Shown: one piece after another, positions 29,296 to 39,533 of the stretch
Layout of the letters: each line of letters opens with the position of its first letter
Numbering within the stretch: position 1 is the stretch's first letter
DNA from: Fodinicola feengrottensis
GTDB taxonomy: Bacteria > Actinomycetota > Actinomycetes > Mycobacteriales > HKI-0501
Direction: 5' to 3'
NCBI RefSeq assembly: GCF_010993775.1
Contig: NZ_WOTO01000024.1
Coordinates: 1-64,000 of the forward strand
Length of the DNA stretch: 64,000 nt
The notes under the pieces: model-generated
The model's input: only the letters and a program-made list of their open reading frames with translations
What the model was told of the DNA's origin: nothing
Database searches by the model: none
Position numbers and translations under genes: made by a program

Positions 29296-30962
29296 GTGTC
29301 CTGGAAATTTCGTGCCCTGACAGCCGCGGTCGCGCTGTCGGCCGGTCTCGCGCTGGCGGTGCCGGCTGCGGTGCCGGCCAATGCCGACACCGCGCCACCG
29401 GCCGGCACCCCGGCCACCGTGACCGCCGATCCGCTGTCGACGTGGCAGACGGACGGCATCTGGGTCTGGGCGCTGGCACGGTCCGGGTCGACCGTTTTTT
29501 CGCCGGCGGGAACTTCAACGATATCCGGCCGCCGGGCGCGGCGGCCGGCGCGTCCAGCCAGCAGTCCCGGTCGAACCTGGCCGCGTTTGACATCGCTTCC
29601 GGCGCGCCGACCACCTTCAATCACCCGGTGACCGGAACGGCGTACACGTCGACGACCAACCCCGGCCCGGAATGCGACTCGGTGGGTACGAACAAGTGGC
29701 TCTGCGACGCGATTTTCGGCGTCGCGGCGGCGCCGGACGGCAAAGCCGTCTACTTCGGTGGCGATTTCACCGCGGTGGACGGGCATGCCCGCAGCCGGTT
29801 CGCCGGCATCAACCTGAGCACCGGCGCGCTGGAGCCGATTTCGGCGACCATCAACAGTCGCGTACGAGCAGTCGCCGTCTCGGCGACGACGGTCTACATC
29901 GGCGGCAACTTCACCACCGTCAACGGCCAGCCGCGGACTCGGCTGGCCGCCTTCGACCGGGCCACCGGCGCTTTGCTGCCGTGGAACCCGTCGACGGACA
30001 ACACCGTTCGTACGATGGCGCTCAGCACCGACGGCAGTCGGGTCATCGTCGGCGGCGACTTCGACCATCTCAACGGCAGCAACGAAAACAGCATCGGCGC
30101 GGTCAGCTCCACTGGCACCGGCGCGCTCACCCCATGGAGCACCCCCCGCGGCCGATCCCGCCGCGCAACGGCACCCAGTATTCCGGTGTCACCGATGTGG
30201 TCGTGGTCGGTCCGACGGTTTTCGCCGGCGCGCATGGTGAAGGCGGCGGAGTTTTCGACGGTCGGCTGGCGGTCGACACGGCCACCGGAAAGCTGTTATG
30301 GAAGGACACCTGCCTCGGCGCCACGACGACGATCGCGGTGCAGAACGGCGTTGTCTACAGTGGATCGCACGCGCATGACTGCAGTTCGATGGGCGGTTGG
30401 GGACAGACCAACCCGGCGACGTACCAGCGGTTGCTGGCCGAGACCGCGGATTCCGGCGGCGCCTCGAAAAACCAGCTGCTGCACTGGTTCCCGCAGATCA
30501 ACTACGGCCCGACCAGCTCGTATTACAAGCAGGGCCCGTGGTCGATGGCGAACGACGACAAATATCTCTGGGTGGGCGGCGAGTTCACTCAGGTCGGGGG
30601 GGGTCGCGCAGCAGGGCCTGACGCATTTCGCGACGACCGCGGTGAAGCCGGACATCAACGCGCCGGAGGTGCCGTTCGCGGCCCCCACGGTGGCCACCGC
30701 TGGCAGCAAGACGCTGAAGGTGACCTGGAAGACCACGTGGGACCGCGACAACGCGAAACTCACGTACGAGGTGATCCGCGACAACGGGTCGACGCCGGTT
30801 TACACCACCACCGCGTCGACGAATTTCTGGACGCTGCCATCGCTGTCGTTCACCGACACCGGCCTCGCCAGCGGCAGTTCGCATTACTACCGGATCAGGG
30901 TCTCCGATCCGTACGGGAACGCCCGCTCCTCACCGAACTCCACAGCAGTGGTCGCCAGTTGA
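29296..30962 (+). CDS. Secreted beta-propeller/Fn3 protein D, three frameshifts
   Basis: About 555 residues. GTG 29296 has AGGAAG upstream. Signal peptide 'ALTAAVALSAGLALAVPAAV'. The propeller repeats match B and C closely ('FAGGNFNDIRPPGAAAGASS', 'VGTNKWLCDAIFGVAAAPDG', 'TTVYIGGNFTTVNGQPRTRL', 'STDGSRVIVGGDFDHLNGSN', 'SGSHAHDCSSMGGWGQTNP'), then an Fn3-like domain. The cysteines 'GPECDSV..WLC' and 'KDTC..HDC' are conserved in C and D and probably form disulfides. Frames change near 29500, 30145 and 30598 (a run of G). The next gene, an FkbM methyltransferase, starts 14 bases on, so C-D-FkbM look like one transcript. Confidence 0.8.
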
Positions 30963-30976
30963 ATTAGCATGGTGGC

Positions 30977-31936
30977 ATGACACTGCCATTAAGTACGCGG
31001 CTCCGGGTACGGGCTCGACAGGGCCTGTCGCGGGGCCTTCGTGCGGTGCCACCGGGAGTGGTCGCACAGGTGCACCGGCGGTTCGCTGGATCCTCCGGCG
31101 TCCAGCAGCGGTTGTGGGCGCCGGCGGTTTCGCTGCTGCGGCACCGGCCGTTGGCGCCGATGCGCGACTTCGCGCTTCCCGACAACCCGGGGCTGCGGCT
31201 CACCGCGGTCGAGTCGCGGCTGGCCCGATTGCTTTACTGGTACGGGGAATCCGGCTATGAGGGCTGCGAAACGTTGTGGTGGCGGCGATTGTGTGAGCGG
31301 GCCACCGGGATCCTGGAGCTCGGCGCCAATATCGGTTACTACACCGTGCAGGGCGCGGCGGCCGCGCCGGACGCGAAATATGTGGCGGTGGAGGCGAATC
31401 CGGAGTCGGCGGACATCGTACGGGCGAACGTACGGCTGAATGCACTACGGAATGTGGACATCGTGCAGGCCGCCGTGGTGGGTGACGACGCTCCGGAAAC
31501 GATGGAGCTTTCGCTGCCGGACCAGGAACAGTATTCGGCGCCTACTGGGGCTTATCTGTCGGCCGGAAACGAGGGCGTCGGCAACCGGCCGTCCACTCGT
31601 GCGGTCACGGTCCCGACCGTCCGCATGTCGTCCCTTGTGGACGGTGTGGACCTGCTGAAGCTGGACATCGAGGGCTATGAGGCCCAGGTGCTGGAGTCGG
31701 TACGGTCGAGGATCGCCGAGACCCGCCCCACGATCGTGGTGGAGGTGCTGAAAAAGGTGCCGCGGCTGCGAGCAGTGATCAGCGACCTGCACGCCACCGG
31801 ATATCTGGTTTTCGCTATTGGCGACGACTCGCTGCACCTGCTGACCGCCGACGAGCTGGCCAACCCGGCGCCCCTTCCGCGCTATGGCAGCCGCGATGTG
31901 GTGCTCGTACCAGCCGAACGCGCGAAAGAACTTTAG
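30977..31936 (+). CDS. FkbM family methyltransferase
   Basis: Intact 319 residues. The SAM-binding domain begins at about residue 110 with motif I 'ILELGANIGYYTVQGAAAA', continues 'YVAVEANPESADIVRANVRL' and reaches 'GVDLLKLDIEGYEAQVLESV' and 'RPTIVVEVLKK', the FkbM signature. The first 100 residues are basic and unlike other families I know. Members put O-methyl groups on sugars or polyketides. Within this island methylation of an EPS sugar is the best reading. It follows propeller gene D by 14 bases and overlaps the convergent beta-helix gene by 4 bases. Confidence 0.9.
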   Translation: MTLPLSTRLRVRARQGLSRGLRAVPPGVVAQVHRRFAGSSGVQQRLWAPAVSLLRHRPLAPMRDFALPDNPGLRLTAVESRLARLLYWYGESGYEGCETLWWRRLCERATGILELGANIGYYTVQGAAAAPDAKYVAVEANPESADIVRANVRLNALRNVDIVQAAVVGDDAPETMELSLPDQEQYSAPTGAYLSAGNEGVGNRPSTRAVTVPTVRMSSLVDGVDLLKLDIEGYEAQVLESVRSRIAETRPTIVVEVLKKVPRLRAVISDLHATGYLVFAIGDDSLHLLTADELANPAPLPRYGSRDVVLVPAERAKEL

Positions 31937-33801
31937 TCGACGCCCGGCCCGACCCAGAGCACCGCGAGCTGGGCTGGCCGTCGTCGTCAGGCCAAGCGCG
32001 GATGCCACCTCGGACGGCAGTGGCTGACCGCCGTGCGCGGCCGGGGAACTGGGTTGTGGGCGGAAATTCAGCGCGCCCGGATTGACGAAGACATCGCCCG
32101 GCCCACCGGTCAGTTCCTGGCCGTGTGCCTCCAAGCCGGTGGCCTGTCGCCATTGCGCCAGCGATCCGTACGCGTCCACATCGGACGGTGAATTCCACCA
32201 GGAAACCAGCACGCTGGGAAGGTGGGCGTTGGCGCGTACGTAACAACCGCCGTCACTGGCCACGATCATCTGGGCGGCACTGGTCCGCGGTGGGTTCTTG
32301 TAGTCCGCGGTGATCACGAACGGCTGGTCGGAATCCACGTCACCGACCATCAAGTTGTTCAGCAGCCGGGTGTTGCGGCTGTCCCAGACCTGGCCCATGC
32401 CGTTGGAGTACGGGTCGCTGTCCGGTCCGCGCGGATCGTTGTAGACGCCGAGGTTGCTCTGGTTGCCGACCATCGTGTTGTTGACCACCCGAACGTTGTC
32501 CGAGCTGGAGATTTTCAGGCCCAGCTTGGCATTGCCCGCCATCACGTTGGACGCGACCAAGGCCCGTGCGGAAATCTCGTAGAACAGGCCGTTGACCTGG
32601 TTGCCGCTCGCGAGGTTCCCGATCACCACCGCGTCGCTGCAGCCCAGGTCGCACCACCAGCCGTTGGAGTGGTTGTCCCGAAAGATGTTCCTGGCGATGT
32701 ACGGCCGTTTGGTACGGGTGATCTTGGTGCCGGCGGCCCCCACCGAATCACCGGAGATGGCGAAATGCTCGGCGTTGTTGCCGACCATGGTGTTGCCGAC
32801 GATCCTGATGTTGTCGGCTTTGTTGGCGACGATGCCGGCGAGGCCGTTGCGGTCGAAGAGGCTGCTACTGATGGTCGCGTCCGGCTGCGCGATCAGCAGC
32901 CCGGTGGCGGCGGAGCCGAGGAAAACATCCTTTTCGAAAGTGACCTTCCGAGCATTGACCGAGACCATCGCCGGATGGTCTTTGTAGTCCTGGTTGGACG
33001 CGAAAGAACGGAATCCGACGCCCCGGATGACCGCGCCGGCGGCGCCGGAGTCCAGCACCGCGAACTGGGTGCGTACGGCCGATTCCACCGTCTTGCCGGC
33101 TGGCGAGGTGCCGACGTACAGGACATGGCGGCTTTGGTCGACGAAGAACGTGCCGGCCTGCACCTTGTCGCGGCTGCCGACCTGGCGCAATGGCTGGCCG
33201 TTTATCAGCACCATGTCAGGGAAACCGGCCTGCGGGTAGGCCGGATCGATGATGTTCGGCAGGAAACAGCTGTGGCACAGCTGGACATCCCAGTTGTCGT
33301 GCCGCCAGGTCGACCCGTCGGCGACCCAGCCGGTGACCACGTCGGCGCCGGATATCCACGCCTGCTCGCCCGGATACGGCTGCAGGATGAACGGTTTTCC
33401 CAGCCCGTCCACGGATTCCCGGTAGACGCCGGCGCGGAGCACCACGGTGCGCCGGAGGGCACCCGGTCCAGGGCGGCGCCGACCGTACGCAGGGGGGTGT
33501 CCTTGCCGCCGTCCGCGCTGTCATTCCCGGCGGGGGAGACGTAGAGGCTGCCCGGTGGGATCGGGTAGTCGGTGGTCGGAATCGCTACCGGAACAGTGTT
33601 CGCACGGTCCGCCCGGGAGGTGTCCACTCCCGGCGGCTCCGAGCTCTCCGAACTCATCGCCCGGGGCAGGTCGACCAGCAGGAGCCGGCCGCCGACCACA
33701 ATGGTGACCGCGCCGACCAGCACCACCACGGCCCATACCGCCAACCGCCGACGCCAGTGGGCGTCCGGTGGCGCGTCTCTTTGGACCGGTCTGGAGGGCA
33801 T
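31933..33801 (-). CDS. Membrane-anchored right-handed parallel beta-helix protein, two frameshifts
   Basis: About 623 residues. One membrane segment near residues 22-43 ('VWAVVVLVGAVTIVVGG') acts as anchor or uncleaved signal. The extracellular part starts 'SLYVSPAGNDSADGGKDTPL' with 'RTVGAALDRVPSGA', the usual entry of pectate-lyase-like beta-helices, followed by Asn-rich rungs such as 'DNIRIVGNTMVGNNAEHF' and 'SDNVRVVNNTMVGNQSNLGV'. This fold is used by polysaccharide lyases, epimerases and glycan-binding proteins; no catalytic set can be assigned. Frames change near 33450 and 31975; the corrected end reads 'AVLWVGPGVD'. Possible EPS lyase or epimerase. Confidence 0.8.
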
Positions 33802-34057
33802 CGGTGGGATGCTACGCCCAAACCACCCGTATCACCGCTTGGCCGACGCCGGCTCGCCATCCGCCCGTCGCCCGGTGGATGTTCGGCCGACGTTTGTCGC
33901 CGTTCGGAGCGGCGCACTCGTACGGCCGCATCGAATACCCTGGTCTGGGCACCGGTTTCGTCCGTTTCGGCCGTGACGGCCAGTGGTGGACGTAGCCTTA
34001 AAGGGCTAAGTACCTGGGGTCGGGAATGGGCGGTGGCTGTGAGCCGGAGTGAGCGCG

Positions 34058-35578
34058 ATGGATGAGCGCTCCGCGCCGGGCATCCTGGAGGCGTTCTGGC
34101 GCTACCGGGCGACCTCGGCCGCGATCGTGCTGCTGGCGGTGGCGCTGAGCGTCGGCGTGACTTTCGTGCTGAAAGGGCAGGCCACCGCTAAGGCGGTGAT
34201 GACGCTGTCGACCCCCGGCCCGGACAACGTCATTGGCGTGAACATCAACAGCGAGGCCGCTTTCGTCCGGTATGTGAAGCAGCGCGCGATCTACGTGACC
34301 TCGGACAAGGTGCTGCAGCAGGCCGCGAAGTCGCTCGGCGACACCAGCGTGGCGGACCTTCGTACGAGCGTGACCGCGACCGCCAGCGACACCGGCGAGG
34401 ACATCGCGGTGACCGCCACCGCGCTGAGCGCGACGACCGCGGCGCGGAACGCGCGAACGCCGTGGTGAAGGCGTATCAGGACGAGACCCAGGCAGACGTC
34501 ACGGACGCGACCACGTCCGCGCTGGCCGCGATCTCGGCCGCTCGGTCCAAAGTGGTGTCGCAGCTGTCTGGCGGCGACGCCGGCACCCCCAAGACGGCGA
34601 CCAGCAGCATCGACAAGGCCGACCAGAGCTCGGCCACCCAGACGCTGTCCGCGCTCGACGTGCAGGCCAGCCACATCCGGCTCTGGTCCACGCTGTTCAA
34701 CAACGGCGTCTCGCTGGTGAACCCGGCGAGCGCGGACAGTGCGGCCGGCGGCGGCCTGCCGTACAAGGAGGCGGGCATCGGCTTGCTGCTTGGCCTGCTG
34801 CTGGCCGGCGCACTCGCCTGGCTGCGGGCCGACCGGGACCGGCGGGCCCGGGCCGCCGAGGACGCCGGCGAGATCATCGGCGCGCCGCTGCTCGGCGAGG
34901 TTCCCGAGGTCACCCGCGCGGAGGCGGTCACCCTCGACCACGTGGCGAACATGCCGTCCGAGAGCTACCAGCTGGTCGCGTCCGGCCTGCAGGCCACCAT
35001 GGGCGGCGGGGGTTCTGCTGGTCACCGGCGCGACCCGCGGCGAGGGGCGTACGACCACCGCCCTGCACCTCGCGGCCGCGGCGGCTCGCGATGGCGCGCG
35101 CGTACTGATCGTCGACGGCGACATCCGGGTGCAGCGGCTGTCCGAGTTGTTCGGGCTGGCCCGGGAGGCCCGCGGGCTGACCGCACTGGCCGCCCAGCAC
35201 GCGACCGTCGACGAATGCACGTATTCGGTGGACCTCGGCGGCGACAACGCGCTGTGGCTGATGCCGGCCGGTGCCGCTGTCGGCAACGTGCCGGGCGTCT
35301 TCGGGTCGGCCGCGATGGCCAAGGCGCTGGTGGAGATGCGGACCAAGTACGACATGGTCATCGTCGACTCGTCGCCGCTGGTCAGCTCCCCGGACGCGGC
35401 CGCGATGGCCCGGCACTGCGGGGCCGCCCTGGTGGTCACCCGGCGGGGTACGACGCTCGGCCCGCTCCGCCGGCTGGTGCAGCAGCTTGACCTCTACTCG
35501 GTGACGGTCGTCGGTCACGTCTTCACCTTCAGCGGCACGTCCCGGCCGGCTCGCCGCGCCGCCGCGCCGCAGGCGTGA
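34058..35578 (+). CDS. Polysaccharide co-polymerase fused to BY-kinase-like ATPase (Wzc/CapAB type), two frameshifts
   Basis: About 507 residues. N-terminal Wzz part: helix 1 'SAAIVLLAVALSVGVTFVL', an extracytoplasmic segment, helix 2 'AGIGLLLGLLLAGALAWL'. The C-terminal ATPase has 'LLVTGATRGEGRTTTALHLA' in the Walker A place, 'RVLIVDGDIRVQRLSELFG' as Walker A', and 'YDMVIVDSSPL' as Walker B. Two oddities: the P-loop lysine is arginine (GEGRTT), and the tail 'GTSRPARRAAAPQA' lacks the tyrosine cluster of bacterial tyrosine kinases. It probably sets EPS chain length; kinase activity is doubtful. Frames change near 34447 and 35010. Its stop overlaps the flippase GTG (GTGA). Confidence 0.85.
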
Positions 35579-36866
35579 GCCCACCGGGCCGCGGGCTGCT
35601 GGCCCGGCGGGCCAGCTCGGCGCTGGTCTCGCAGGGGATCACCGCGTTCGCGAGCCTGGTGTTGCAGCTGGTCGCGGCACGTACGCTCGGCGCCGCCGGC
35701 CTCGGTTTGTACGCGCTGTGCGTCTCGGTGTTGATCACCGCGACCGCGCTCTACACCGGCTGGGTCGGCGACAGCGTGACCGTGTTGGACCGCTTCGAAC
35801 CCCAGATCCGGGCGGCGATTTCGGTCAGCGTGATCATCGGCGCCGCCGGCGGATTCCTGGCCGGGCTGGCATATCTGCTGTTCTTTGGCGGCGGCACGTT
35901 GTCGGCCGCTTTCCTGCTGGGTGTCCTCATCACTTGTTGGCTGCTGGAGAGGAGACCGGCCGGCGGACGCTGATGGCGCGGCAGGAATTCGGCAAGCTGG
36001 TCGCGAACGACGGCACGTACTTCGCCGTCACGCTGCTGGCGTTGGCCGTCGGCTGGCTGCTCGGCGTGCCCTGGTCGCTGACCGAGCTGCTCGGCGCGAT
36101 GACCGTCGGCGCGGTCGCCGCCATCTTGTTGGCTGTCATTCAGTTGCCCCGTGCGGAACTGTCCGCGCTCCGACCGGGTTTCGCCGGCCTGCGTACGGTG
36201 GCCGCCTTCGCCGCCTGGCGATCCGGGCAGGCCACCATGCGACCGGCGACGTTGCTGGTGGCGCGGCTGATGGTGCAGATTTTCGGCTCGCTGGCCGCGG
36301 TCGGCGCGATGGAAGCCGCGCGGCTGCTGTTGGCGCCCGCGCAGACGGTCATCAGCGGCGCCGGCAGCTTCCTGCTGTCCACGTTCGTGTCCGCCGAAAA
36401 GTCCGGCGAGCGCGGCCGTACCCAGAAGAAGCTGGCGAACCGTGCGGTCTGGGCGCTGGTGGTGGCGGTGGTGATCATGGTCGGCGTGGTGGCGGCTGCG
36501 CTGCGCGGCCCACTCGGGTGGCTGGTCACCGGCGGGAAGTACGAGCTGTCCGCGATCGCGGTCGTCGGCTGGGCCGTCTACCTGGCCACCTGGGCGGCGA
36601 CCCTGCCGTATGTCACGGAGATCGTCGCCCGGCAGCGTTCGCGCGATGTTTTCGTCGTAAGGCTGGTGGACTCGGTCCTGGGCGTGGTCGCCACGCTCGT
36701 TGTGCTGGCCGCGGGGCTCGGATATCCGTGGGTGCCGTGGGGGATGTCGGTCGGCGGCCTGGTGGCGGCGGTGTGGCTGCGTCAGATCGCGGTGCGTACG
36801 CGACCCGACGCCCGCATCGGCGGCCGCCACCGGATGAGCCGCCGGCGTACCGGCGTCGCCGCCTGA
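35575..36866 (+). CDS. Oligosaccharide flippase (Wzx/MATE-like), one frameshift
   Basis: About 430 residues with 11-12 hydrophobic helices. The N-terminus 'LVSQGITAFASLVLQLVAAR' followed by 'TLGAAGLGLYALCVSVLITA' is the usual first part of polysaccharide flippases, and the segment 'AAWRSGQATMRPATLLVARL' near the middle is the expected domain boundary. It moves the undecaprenyl-linked repeat unit to the outer face of the membrane. The frame changes near 35950. GTG start overlaps the co-polymerase stop, giving a Wzz-Wzx pair. A polar, Arg-rich tail ends the protein. Confidence 0.85.
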
Positions 36867-36899
36867 CCCAGCGTTCGCGCCGGGCCAGGCGGGAATCGC

Positions 36900-37310
36900 T
36901 CAGGCCCGGCGGGCGTCCATGCTGAAGGTCAGCACGTTGCCGGACCCGGTCTCGGTCTCGGTCTGCCCGTAAAGCACTCCGGTGCCGCCATTGGTGTAAG
37001 CGCAACCGACCGTGCCGCTGGCCCGGCCGTTGCCATCGAGCTGCAGAACGTTGGGGGAAGTGGCGGTGTGGCAGATGGTCGCGCCGTTGACCGAGAGCTC
37101 GGCGTAGACCAGGGCTCCGGCCGGGCCACTGACGTCGTAGTCCAGGTAGTAGTTCCCAGCCGAGACCGGACTGGACAGGGACTGGCAGTGGTCGGACTGC
37201 GCGGTGGTGTGGCAGACCGCGCTGAACGCGGGTTGGGCTGTGGTGGCTGAGGCCGCGGACGGCACGGCCAGGAGTACCAGCGCGCCGGCGACCGCTGCTA
37301 TTTTCCTCAC
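36900..37310 (-). CDS. Small secreted protein, second of a tandem pair
   Basis: About 136 residues. Signal peptide 'KIAAVAGALVLLAVPSAASA' from GTG 37310. The mature part has 'AVCHTTAQSDHCQSLSSPVS', 'GNYYLDYDVSGPAGALVYAE' and 'LDGNGRASGTVGCAYTNGGT', with four cysteines that could form two disulfides. I do not recognise a family. It is homologous to the gene before it: the GNYYLDYD block, the cysteine spacing and the 'ASGT.GC' segment align. The GTG overlaps the upstream stop (GTGA), so the two are translated together. They lie between the Wzx gene and rmlC and may be matrix or surface proteins. Confidence 0.6.
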   Translation of the reverse strand: MRKIAAVAGALVLLAVPSAASATTAQPAFSAVCHTTAQSDHCQSLSSPVSAGNYYLDYDVSGPAGALVYAELSVNGATICHTATSPNVLQLDGNGRASGTVGCAYTNGGTGVLYGQTETETGSGNVLTFSMDARRA

Positions 37311-37699
37311 TGGTGCCGCCAATCGAGGGAGATGTCGCTGGCCTGGTTCGAAGTGGCGCTGAGCTGCGCATCGCCGGCTGGCAGCTCGCACCCAATCGTG
37401 CCGCTCGCATGTCCACGCGCGGGTATTTCGATCGGCGCCACCGTGAGGCAGATCGAGAACCCGACGGCAAGTCTGGCGGTCGCTTCCGCGGGCGTCTTGG
37501 TGTCGTTGGTGATGTCGTAGTCCAGGTAGTAGTTCCCGGCATCGACGTGCTGCGGCAGCCCCTGACAGTCCCGCACACTCGCGCAGAAGACACTCGCTGC
37601 CGGTTGCAACGTCGCGGCCGACGCCGCTGCTGGCGCCGCCGCGACCATCGCCAGGCCGGCGGTGACCATTCCAGCTCTTCGGACCCACTCGCTGATCAC
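37307..37699 (-). CDS. Small secreted protein, first of a tandem pair
   Basis: About 130 residues from GTG 37699, chosen for the AGGGAG site 6 bases ahead and a proper signal peptide ('MVTAGLAMVAAAPAAASA'). Mature protein: 'SVFCASVRDCQGLPQHVDAG', 'GNYYLDYDITNDTKTPAEAT' and 'ARGHASGTIGCELPAGDAQL', again with four cysteines. No family is recognised. The resemblance to the next gene shows a tandem duplication that has since diverged. The longer frame starting at 37765 would put non-hydrophobic residues before the signal and is rejected. Confidence 0.6.
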   Translation of the reverse strand: MISEWVRRAGMVTAGLAMVAAAPAAASAATLQPAASVFCASVRDCQGLPQHVDAGNYYLDYDITNDTKTPAEATARLAVGFSICLTVAPIEIPARGHASGTIGCELPAGDAQLSATSNQASDISLDWRHQ

Positions 37700-37834
37700 G
37701 CGTAACTCCCTGTTGAGGTGATTTGGGGTACGCCCGATCTTGCTGTTCAAATGTCCGGAAAACAATCGATAAATGTCATAAGTAGTGGTTATCAGATGTC
37801 ATTACCACCTTCCCCGCCAGTGACAGGCCCGACC

Positions 37835-37894
37835 TCGAGTGCGGGACTTTAACCCACACTCGACGCCGAGAGAGGCACAAAGTCCCACACTCGA
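37835..37894. repeat. Palindromic repeat of the CGTCGAGTG family (family B)
   Basis: Arms TCGAGTGCGGGACTTT (37835-37850) and 37879-37894 pair with one mismatch; the loop contains another CACTCGACG. The same GAGTGCGGGA and CACTCGACG blocks occur at 4625-4692. It lies between the secreted pair and rmlC, 23 bases after the rmlC stop on the minus strand, and might terminate that transcript. Confidence 0.65.
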
Positions 37895-37916
37895 CGAAAA
37901 CCCAGCCCCACCGGGG

Positions 37917-38507
37917 TTAGCGCAGGTCGATGGTGGGTGGCGCCAGGTAGCGGGGGGAGGGTGCCGGCGGCGAGTGCCTCCGCCAGACTCGGCGCGTCCG
38001 CGTCCTTGGGGGACAGGATCGGCCGGTCGGTGGGCCAGTCGATGGCGAGTTCGGAGTCGAGCGGGTTGACGGCGTGCTCGAACTGCGGTGCGTACGTCTG
38101 CGAGCAAAGGTAGACGACGGTCGCGTTGTCGGTCAGGGAGCAGAAAGAATGGCCCAGTCCCTCGGAAAGGTAGACCGCTCGGCGCTCGGTGTCGTCCAGC
38201 CTTACGGCTTCCCATTTCCCGTACGTCGGTGAGCCAACCCGCACGTCGACGACGACATCAAGCACCGCGCCGGACACGCAGGAGACGTATTTTGCCTGTC
38301 CTGGAGGAACATCGGCGAAATGAATGCCGCGGACCACCCCGAGCGCGGACGTGGAAAGGTTGGCCTGGGCCAGTTCCAGCGGGTGACCGACCACATCGGA
38401 CAGTTGGTCGAAGCGATACCACTCGGCGAAACTGCCGCGGTTGTGTCGGTGTGCTGGTCGGGAAGGATCTGATAAGCCCCGGGAATGCCGAGCTCGACGA
38501 TCTTCAC
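37917..38507 (-). CDS. rmlC: dTDP-4-dehydrorhamnose 3,5-epimerase, two frameshifts
   Basis: About 196 residues, normal for RmlC. It epimerises C3 and C5 of dTDP-4-keto-6-deoxyglucose. '[14 protein letters not shown]', '[20 protein letters not shown]' with the catalytic His in R-G-I-H, '[20 protein letters not shown]', '[14 protein letters not shown]' and '[15 protein letters not shown]' follow the cupin profile. Frames change near 38445 and in a run near 37953; the corrected end reads 'LAPPTIDLR'. GTG 38507 overlaps the rmlA stop (GTGA), so rmlA-rmlC are one minus-strand operon, divergent from rmlB-rmlD. Confidence 0.92.
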
Positions 38508-39409
38508 CGGGACAGCACCTCCGCCGACGGCCGGGTCTCGCGGTCGTCCGCGGCCAGCAGTTCATAAAGATAGTCGCCATAACCGCTCTTGCGCAGCGGC
38601 TCGGCCAGTGCCCGCAACTGGTCGTCGTCGATCAGGCCGGCCCGCCACGCGACCTCTTCCAGGCAGCCGATCTTCAGGCCCTGCCGCTCGGAGACCACCC
38701 GGACATATTCCGAAGCCTGCACCATCGCCTCGAACGTACCGGTGTCCAGCCAGGCCGTGCCGCGGTCCAACACCGAGACCCGCAACCGGCCCGCGCGCCG
38801 ATAAATCTCGTTCACCGCGGTGATTTCCAGCTCGCCGCGGGCACTGGGCCGCAGCTCGCGGGCGATGTCGACCACGTCACGGTCGTAGAAATACAGGCCT
38901 GGCACGACATAGCGGGACCGTGGCCGGGCCGGCTTCTCCTCGATGGAGACGACCTGGCCGTCCTGGTCGAATTCGACCACGCCGTAGTCCTGCGGATTCG
39001 CCACCGGATACGCGAAAATCTGGCCGCCGTCGACCTCGGAATAGGCAGCTAACTGGGATCCGAGACCGACGCCGTGGAAAATGTTGTCGCCCAGAATCAG
39101 CGCGACCGGCTCGCCGGCGAGGAAATTGGCGCCCAGCACGAACGCCTGCGCGATGCCCTCCGGACGACTCTGCTCCGCATACTCCAGCCGTAGCCCGAAC
39201 TGGCTGCCGTCACCCAGCAACCGGCTGAACAGCGGACGGTCGTCGGGGGTGGTGATGATCAGGATCTCCGAAATTCCGGCGGCGACCAGAACCGAGAGCG
39301 GATAATAAATCATCGGCTTGTCGAACACCGGCAGCAGTTGTTTGGAGACCGCACGTGTCACCGGCCACAGTCGGCTCCCGGTTCCGCCGGCCAGCACTAT
39401 TCCACGCAT
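38504..39409 (-). CDS. rmlA: Glucose-1-phosphate thymidylyltransferase
   Basis: Intact, 301 residues from ATG 39409. Makes dTDP-glucose from dTTP and glucose-1-phosphate, the entry step to dTDP-rhamnose. '[20 protein letters not shown]' followed by '[18 protein letters not shown]' is the nucleotide and sugar-phosphate loop; '[15 protein letters not shown]', '[10 protein letters not shown]' with the Mg-binding aspartate, '[20 protein letters not shown]' and '[14 protein letters not shown]' complete the RmlA pattern. A start farther upstream (39460) is rejected because family members begin with M-R-G-I. Shares a 124-base divergent promoter region with rmlB. Confidence 0.96.
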   Translation of the reverse strand: MRGIVLAGGTGSRLWPVTRAVSKQLLPVFDKPMIYYPLSVLVAAGISEILIITTPDDRPLFSRLLGDGSQFGLRLEYAEQSRPEGIAQAFVLGANFLAGEPVALILGDNIFHGVGLGSQLAAYSEVDGGQIFAYPVANPQDYGVVEFDQDGQVVSIEEKPARPRSRYVVPGLYFYDRDVVDIARELRPSARGELEITAVNEIYRRAGRLRVSVLDRGTAWLDTGTFEAMVQASEYVRVVSERQGLKIGCLEEVAWRAGLIDDDQLRALAEPLRKSGYGDYLYELLAADDRETRPSAEVLSR

Positions 39410-39533
39410 CTTCGCGACATTAGTTGTCGAATCGGGATCGGTGATCCGCCGAACGGGCACGGTTACCCGCTCGTACGGCCAGCACCCCCGGTGTCGGCGC
39501 GAGCGCGGTCATCGGCGTGGCTACTCTCGACAG

